Shown: positions 41,801-50,800 of the stretch, one piece after another | Position numbering within the stretch: position 1 is the stretch's first letter | Layout of the letters: each line of letters opens with the position of its first letter | NCBI GenBank assembly: GCA_949316235.1 | Contig: OX438743.1 | Span: forward strand, 38,285,242-38,349,241 | Source: Oegoconia quadripuncta | Lineage: Eukaryota > Arthropoda > Insecta > Lepidoptera > Autostichidae | DNA length: 64,000 bases | Direction: 5' to 3' | Notes under the pieces: model-generated | Database searches by the model: none | Seen by the model: only the letters and a program-made list of their open reading frames with translations | Told to the model about the DNA's origin: nothing | Translations under genes and position numbers: made by a program

Positions 41801-44800
41801 GGCGTGTTCGGGTCTGTTCCCGTGGTTTCGATTTTTACTTTGTGTTTTAATTAAGGTACTCTTATACAAAAGTTTATGAATAAAGAATCGTACTTTAGGC
41901 TGTAGCGTATTGATAACCTTGCCTTATTTCGGTGTTTAACCGTAGCATAATGGTTTACTATAACATAAACGCATATCGCTTAATCAGCGTCAATACCGGT
42001 GTAATAAATAGGCTTGTTAACAATTAAAGGGCCTTGTTCGTGCAACATCACAATGGACGACGAGTCTTATTTACGGAACCCTCCGTCCTTCAAATCAACT
42101 ACCATTTACATTACCACAAGACACATACTTGATTAAAATATATATAATTATATGACTTTGTGCGAATCTGACGTTCTGCTGCGTCGAATTTCGTTGACGA
42201 GACTAAGGCCCGTATTAATAAACCAATCTCAATACAAGTCTTGTGGCTGTATCACCCGAGATGCGTCTTAACAAGATGACGCTATCTCAAGATCCGTGCT
42301 AATTTATAAACCAATCTTGAGGTCTACTTCAGGTCAGCGGTAAAAGAATGATAGTCTTTTAGTTTCGTTTATTAATATGTGAAACTCGGCGCACCTCTCA
42401 AGTGAGTACTGCTTGAGTATCCCCGTGCGTTTTAGGTCTCAAGTTAGGTTTATTAATCAACTCATTTACTTGAGACCTATCACAAGACTGTTCTCAATCT
42501 TGAGAATGGTTTATTAATACGGGCCGTGGTTGACGTTTTCCGTTATACGACTCTTGAGAGCTATAAACGCGCCTGTGAGGAAAATAATTTTAATTTTTTC
42601 CTACTTAAAACATCATCTTTTAACGATAGGTCAAATAATAGCAACACTAATTCTATAGTTACGGAAGAATCCCAAAATTCTACTTCACCTTGTATTGGAA
42701 GAACGATGAATAACAGATTGTATATCTAACCATTCTCTTCTTATACTATTCTTACCTCTTTGGACTGCTTCGTTGCAAACATGTAATCGCCTTTGACCTG
42801 GAAATCCTTCGCATCTTCAAACAGTTTCTGCGCATTCTCCAGATCCATTGGGTCTTGCGCTGAGAACACTGTACTCGTGCTGTCTGGCTTCCATCGCTCC
42901 ACAAAGAATGCTTTCGCGAAATCAGTGCCGGACGACCAGAAGAAAGTTTTCACGAAACTCTGTATGTGTTTGAAGGTCTTGCCCCCGTCTACTGTTAGAT
43001 ATAGCTAAAACAATGAAAACACATTATAATAAATATAAAATTATATGACCTATTTTATAGGATTCATTGCAGTGAGTGATCGTGGGATTTGCACAATCGC
43101 CATTCCATCTCGGATTACTAGCCGCGGGGAGGGTTTCCACTTCCATTATATCGTTGCCATACAAAACATTCGCACTAAGGGGTTTAGCTTGGAATTCCCT
43201 GCCGACGTCTGTTCCCACGAGAGAGGTTTAGGAGAATCTACATAGAGAGGTGAATAGGCATTTATTGAGATCACGTACTTCATCTTCGACCACATTGTCA
43301 CTTTCTGTCAGGTTAGATTGTGGTCGAACACGTACCCAGTCTATTACAAGAAAATCTAATTCTCACCCTTACATACAACCACTTCCACCCAGAGGATCTA
43401 ATTGCCTGTTTGTGTTTGAAAATACAACTTCCTCTAAGGCTTTCTTATATAGATAGATAACGCCTTTATTTGTGTCATCAGTCGCACACATATATTTACG
43501 TCTCGGGTTCGATTTGCGATTGGAATTGTCTAGAAAACAAAACTTTAGATGTTGTCTTGTGTATTCCTCTGTATGTGTTCTAAGAAATTGTTACTACAAA
43601 AAAAAAGTAGTACTGTCTATATACTATTTGCTTCAATGAAAAAATTATTTCGAGAAAATTGTCTAACAAATTCCTATAACTGGTACTCATAGTCTGTCGA
43701 TAATCGATTCAATATAATAGACCAAAGATACAAATCAATTTCGATGAAAGATCGCTCAATAAGCCGCCATCACTCTGAACTTGTGATTTGCGTTGACCCA
43801 CAATTGATTGATCAATTGATTGAACTGTATGACACCGACTGCATTAGACAATTATAGAACAGTAAACAATCGTGGTCATGTGGGTTCCCGACAAAATAGA
43901 ATAGGACCAACCCTCTCTTCCCGAACTACTAAACGATCGTGAGCATAACAGAAGGACCAGTGACAGGCAGCAGCATCATTAATCCGGAGCACCCAGGAAA
44001 ATCTACGATCGCCAACCCGCCTGACCAGCGTGGCTATTAAGGTAAATCCTCCCGTAGGAAAGCGATATAAATCGCTACATGGAAAAGGCTAATGTACCTA
44101 ATGGACGTTATTGGCTTGTTAGTGTACACACATCACACACACACATATCACACACGCGTACAAACGTACCGCACAAGTGCACGGTGTGAATTGTACCAAT
44201 TCCGCATTATGCTTAAACTCGCGGCCATGAATGCCATTAACCTTTGCTAATATACAATAGGCCAGCACTTATATGATAGACAAGATTTGTGTGCCCCAAA
44301 ACATTTTATACCCACGATAGATTTAATTTGAGCAGTCAGATGTCACAAGACTACACAAATTGAGATTTGCACACAAGCTAAAGTCATACCTACATACACA
44401 TTATCGATACTGGTCCATGGCTGGACATACGATATGAAAATGTTCACGCATAAATCATTTTGACGTTTAAGATCTATAGCATAATATTCAAGTTTTCGAT
44501 ACAATAACAACTGTAAGAATTAGTATTGCAATGTATTACGATATTGAACATAGTTTAAACATTTTTCTCTATCACCTATTAGATTAAAGCCGCGTTGTGT
44601 CCCCGGAAATATCGGGCGACGCTGCTGTAAGAGTTCGCCCTACATGACTGATATGAATGGAGACAAGACATTGGGCGACGTGGGGCGATGTCGACTGATG
44701 TCTCAGGAGACTCATGTCGCTTAGTGGAACGCAGCTTAAAAATTAGACACAAAAAATATTACATGTATATAATCTGCTAAATGGTTTCAAATGTACTCAC

Positions 44801-47800
44801 CTTTCTATTAGAATCGACCTTGTCCAAAATAACGTATTTGTCTGGAAACTCTTCATCAAACGCGAGCTCACTTGGGTGAAAGTTTAAGTCTGACCTATGG
44901 ATATTACGACCATTGTCACTGGTGTAGTATAGCTTCATATTTGTTGCATCCACGAACACGCACTAAAAAAATTAATAAATTAGAAAAAGATTTATCAATC
45001 TCAACTAATTTTGTTTTATTTTGTTTTATTTTTATTTTATTTTCTTAGGGATAACAACAGCTTACAACATAGATGATATTTCAAACAAGGTATTACAAAC
45101 TAGAAAGCCAATTACAGTTATCCACGGATTACAATTAAGTACAAATTACGAAATTAGCTCAGTGAACGATTGCAAGACCATACATTTAAATTTATGTATC
45201 CAAATATGTGTATAATAGTACTGTGTATAATGATGATATACAGGGCGTCCCAAAGTTATGGGACATGAAGGGGAAGTACCTTAAATATTGTAGATAGTGA
45301 ATTTTGCTCAAAGAAGACTTTATGTTATTTTTAAAAGTTAGTAATTCTGCATTCATAGATTTTCTAAAAATTACTTGCTTCGGCTGGGAATCGAACCGAC
45401 TTAAATGTGAAAAAAAAAACACCCTACTTTTATGATGCCAATCGAAAGAATAGCTAAAAAATAATAACTCTGCCTAAGTAACATAGTATTTTAAAAGAAA
45501 GGAACAACATAAAATGATTGAGTCAAATTTCAAGAAAGTTATTTATTGCCGACGATGTTCGAAAAGTAGCGATATTATCATTCCAAAGATAGCATTGATT
45601 ATTCGTAAATAAGTACCCACTTCATAAAATCAACAGGCAGCGGGCTCATTAAAAGATTGGCGATTTGCGTAAAACAAGAGGGATCACATTTTGAGCATTT
45701 AATTAATTAATTTACAAAAAAATACCTACTTAATTAACTACTGCAGTTTCATGTATGTTTTTTATTTGATTAAAATGATTAATTTCACGTTGTTCCTTTC
45801 TTTTAAAATACTATGTTACTTAGGCAGAGTTATTATTTTTTAGCTATTCTTTCGATTGGCATCATAAAAGTAGGGTGTTTTTTTTTCACATTTAAGTCGG
45901 TTCGATTCCCAGCCGAAGCAAGTAATTTTTAGAAAATCTATGAACGCAGAATTACTAACTTTTAAAAATAACATAAAGTCTTCTTTGAGCAAAATTCACT
46001 ATCTACAATATTTAAGGTACTTCCCCTTCATGTCCCATAACTTTGGGACGCCCTGTATATTAGATTTTATAGTTTATACAAGCTTCAGCACTAGTAGCAT
46101 GACAGGCGCGATAAACGTTTAAGTATATCGCGCGAGATAATTTTGTCTTGCTCATTCGTTTAGACAAAATATACAACTATCCCACTCTTATGTCGCATCG
46201 CGACCGACATACTATGTCATGCTACGGGGGCTGGTTTTAAATAAGAAAAGTATAAAAAACCTTGTCATGATTTCTAACATGTCTAGTACTCCAACCTCAA
46301 TTAATCTAAATAATCTTACATAAGAAACAAGATTCTGTATAAATTACTAAGTTTTCCAAATGCGATCATGCAAATGGAAATCAAAATATCTCCAGAGCTA
46401 AGAAAGTTTTCCTATAGCACAACAATACTAGTACCTAGCTGCCCTCTGTACCCCATCTCATCATACCACCCTGTATTTTTATACAATGTTTTTTATTATT
46501 TTGTAATAAAATAATGATAACCCCGACCGCCAACTAGGTTATCCTGTATCACAGACCAATTCCTTAAAACTATAATAAACAATTGTTCATCTAAATCATC
46601 TCGGTAAACAAACAACTGTATTAAAATTATACCTTCGAAACCGTGGAACAGATTTTAATTATTTACAATCAAACATCAAGCAAACGTAGTAACAACTTTC
46701 GCAAACACCAGTTTTCAAAAATACTAAACCGTTTTTTGATGATGCTGTTTTCTGGCTGGCGCTACAATAGCACATATAAACAGAGAGATATTTTAATTTT
46801 AAAGATTGACGTTTGCATGATGGTGTGAACAAAAAGAATTTTTGGAAATAATTTTTGACTTAAAAATTACTTTTTGAGAAGTAATGTCAAAATCGACAAC
46901 TGTTTTCGAGTGTAAAATCAACACACAACTTGTCACTGTGACCAACTTACTTTTGTTGGACTGTGTATGAGTAATGTTACTGACATTGGATGTATTAGTC
47001 ACAAGTCTTAGTATTACAACTTGAATATAGAAGTTCCTAAAATAATTCACATATACTGTGCTAACAATGGAAGGTTAATGATCTATGCTGTTTTATTAAA
47101 TCTTAACTCCATGCGTGGTATTGTAGAAGATGTGCACCATATATTGGTGGAATGTGTCCAGAACGAGCACCAACGAAAGACACTGATGATGGAACAGAGG
47201 TTAAATAGACTAGATGGGGGAATATTCCATGAGATCCTAGCTCATCCAAAATCTAATGCTGCCCGGAGTCTATTTGCCTTTGTGAAGTCATCGGTGTCTC
47301 GCTAGAATTAGATTTAAATAGATTAAGTCAGTAAGAGGTACGATGAAGGGACTGGTGTATACCCTTTGTCCCTATATAAAAGTCCCTAAATCAAAATTAG
47401 AAGGAAAAAAAAAACTCCATGCATGGATATTTTGAAACACTTGAAATTTCGAGATTACAAGCACCTACTATACATACTGCCGGATTAATTTTTTTAGTTT
47501 TATGCTAAAGACCCAATTGCCTGGTTTGTTCCTTAAGACAATCCAAGAAGTATTTAATGCTTTTTGATTGTTAATTAAATAATTACTACAAAATAATGTT
47601 TGTGTGCATACATAGACTACGTTTACATCCATCCTACAATACTAATATTTCTGTCTGTCTGTCCGGCTTTCACATATAAACTGCTATAAATTCACGGTTC
47701 TCTGCTACCTGTCTAACTACGTGCATGTTAGACAGGTAGTAGACAGCAGTATGACAAGGAAGAATGGAGAAGAATGGGGGAGGCCTTTGCCCGAAGGCAC

Positions 47801-50800
47801 ACAGAGCAGGTTATCGTAGTTTTAGAAAAACAATAAATGTAATAATAGGCTTATTTCTGATACAAGGCTATAAATAAATAAATAAATAAAAAAAAATCAT
47901 GGTTAAAAATAATTCCATGCGGACAAAGCTGTGGTCGCAAATGTATTATTATTATTTAACAAACAGTTTCAAAATATTAATTGTATTCCTGGAAAAGTGT
48001 AGACCTGATGGCAAGTCATGTATAATTAGACACTGATTTTGAAATTACAGAACCTCAAACTTCTAATCATGCTTTGTAGGATTCAGATTATCTATTCAAC
48101 TATAATAAATCTAGTCAAGAGGAAAATCAATAACCAAATTAATATTTAGATTGATTAATCTAATTGGTTCAATAATTAATTAAACTCTTACCTACAGTTT
48201 GTTATCAATATCAAACAATCAAACAAGGTCATAGGAATTCATGTAAAATGCTCAATAAAATCGAAATGATTAATTAAATGCTTTATTTAACCTGTACCTC
48301 ATAAAAGTTTGAATTTTAATCTATACATACCTACATCCACACTATTATTATGAAAGTGAGTCTATTACCTTTTCACAACTAAATTTTTACTAAAGTACAC
48401 CACCTTCCACAAAAAACGCTTGTAGTCATGAGTTATGAGATAGAAGTTTGACTCCAGATTGCTCGAATAATTGAGATAGCAAGCTTCTTTCTCAGGCCAT
48501 TGCAGATTGGCACTATTTTAGCAAAATTTTTAAACATTATCAAAATAGCTGAATTGCACCTTGTGCATTCTAGCATGACATTGTGAAAAAAAGCTAAATG
48601 TATCCTATTAGTGGGTATTTTTACGGCCTGTTTGGTGTCGTGGTTAGAAACCCTTACTGCTATACCAAAAGGTCGCGGGTTCGAATCTCGCTAGGGGCAT
48701 ATGTTTGTATGATGAATACAAACAAGTGTACCCGAGTTACGGATGTTTTCATTTATAACAAGTACTTATTTAGAAAAAAAAATGTATTTAGTGTAGTATA
48801 TCAACCATCTGGTATAAACAACACAAGCCTATAGTTGCTTAAAGTGGAACTAGATGGCATTGTGTGTGTGGTTAAGGATATTTATTTATTTTTAGTTTTA
48901 TAATAGGGAAGAGATTATTTAAATTATGAGGTACATATAACCTACATTAAAAAAAGCTCGTATGTATACTATGTATATTAGTCTATTCATCTATGACTTT
49001 GTCTACCTATGTGGATCTAAAAGAAAATCTAAACTATCACTTACTCTACACATACAAATCTTCTGGAATAAACTTTTTTTTTTTCCTTTTTATGGCAATT
49101 GCAGTGGAAGAAATCTCTTATGATTGTCAAAATCTATTGCATAGTTTAGAACAAGCAAATAAACAGACAGATGTTGATAGTGATTTTGTTTAACACTATT
49201 TAATTTACTTTCAACCTTATGAGAGTGAATGAAGCAAAAAAGATGTCAGGATTGTAGCAAGTGGAAGTCTGTGGTCTCTGCCTAACCCGTGAAACAGGTG
49301 TGACTACATATATGTATTTGATTTATACTCAAAAACCATAGCTGTTTCACATTTTAACAGACAGTGAACCAGACAATATATTTTTATTTATTTAAGACAC
49401 TATTGCATATAAGCAAAACACTATTGCATATTGCACATTATACAAAAAAAAAACCAGGACAATATTAAAAATATAGAAAAGGTAAGGTATTTCTCCATAT
49501 TTATTTATTGTTATAACTGCTATAGGGCCATTAAAAATGTCATGAATGAAATTCATTCTGAGCAAATACCCACATCATCATATCAACCGAAAGGCGTCCA
49601 CTGCTAGACAAAGGCCTCCCCCAAAGATCTCCACTTCCTTCTGTCCTGCGCTCATATATTCATCGATCTTTACGAAATACCCACATATTGCTTCGAAATC
49701 AAAATTCAAAAATACTCACAAACTCCGGATATTTGGGATGATTAAAGAACTTGTCCAACTGTGCATAGCCACTGTCTGGTGTGTCCCCCAACCGGAAGTT
49801 CTCTGTCTTGTTAGTGAAGTTCTTTCCATAGTCGTAGGATATGAATAGAGCAGATGAGGATAGCACTCCTTTGCTCCTTGGGCTGGAGTCCCGAGCCAAG
49901 CAGATGATGACGTTAGAGCCCTCACCAACCCAGTGCACCATTAATTGCTGGTGACTGTCGTTGAGGTGGGTAGTCTGACAAAATACAATATTATGGTCAT
50001 CTCACACAAATCATATAGACTAAAAGTTTACTAAAGGGCTCTTAGATGGATAGATTATTCATGCACCTGTAATTAGACACTCTCTCTCCATGTATTGGAT
50101 TGTTCGGTTATGTGTATTGACTGATGTGCTCTATAGAAGTATCTACCATAAGTTTGTATAAATTGGTTGGGCTATCCATTGCAAAAAGAGAGTGAGATTC
50201 GGAAAGCTAAAGGCATCAATGTGGCTGGCATAGAAACTCGGGTGTAGAAGCCTCAAAAAGAGATAATATAAAATTGACACTCTTGATAAATAACATATCT
50301 CAACCACCTACATTTTTCGAAAAGGAGGTACTACGTTGTATTGTTATATCTATTTCCTATGAAAAACTGCTATGTCAAATCTATGTGAAAAAGAAAATAA
50401 TGCCCAATAGAACACACGGTATTTGTTTTTGTCCTGCGCCGCGGGGAAACACGACGTCATAGAGATAAAAATAGTAGAAAGTGACCTAAAGGTAAACAAG
50501 TAGGATGACAAACAATAAATCATTGTTGGCATCATACGGGTAATGGCAGTAAAATCAAAAATAACAAAGGCGAGTGATTGAACATAATAAGGAAATGGAC
50601 CGTTACCCATGTACTTATGTTTTTCTGTAATTCAGCAGGAGTCGCCAGCACATCCCGTTTACTCCTTCCTAAATGCGAACTTTGAGGGAACTCCGATTTG
50701 TTTATTATGAATTTTCTAGGACCCTGTTGTGGTTCTCCTGCCACGTACAGAGACTGGTCCCGCGCCTCATACTGTGACACACACGTAACGTACCGAAGTA

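Noticed and set aside
45192..46122. Two homologous small proteins on opposite strands
   Set aside because: They are the two arms of one long inverted repeat read in mirror image.
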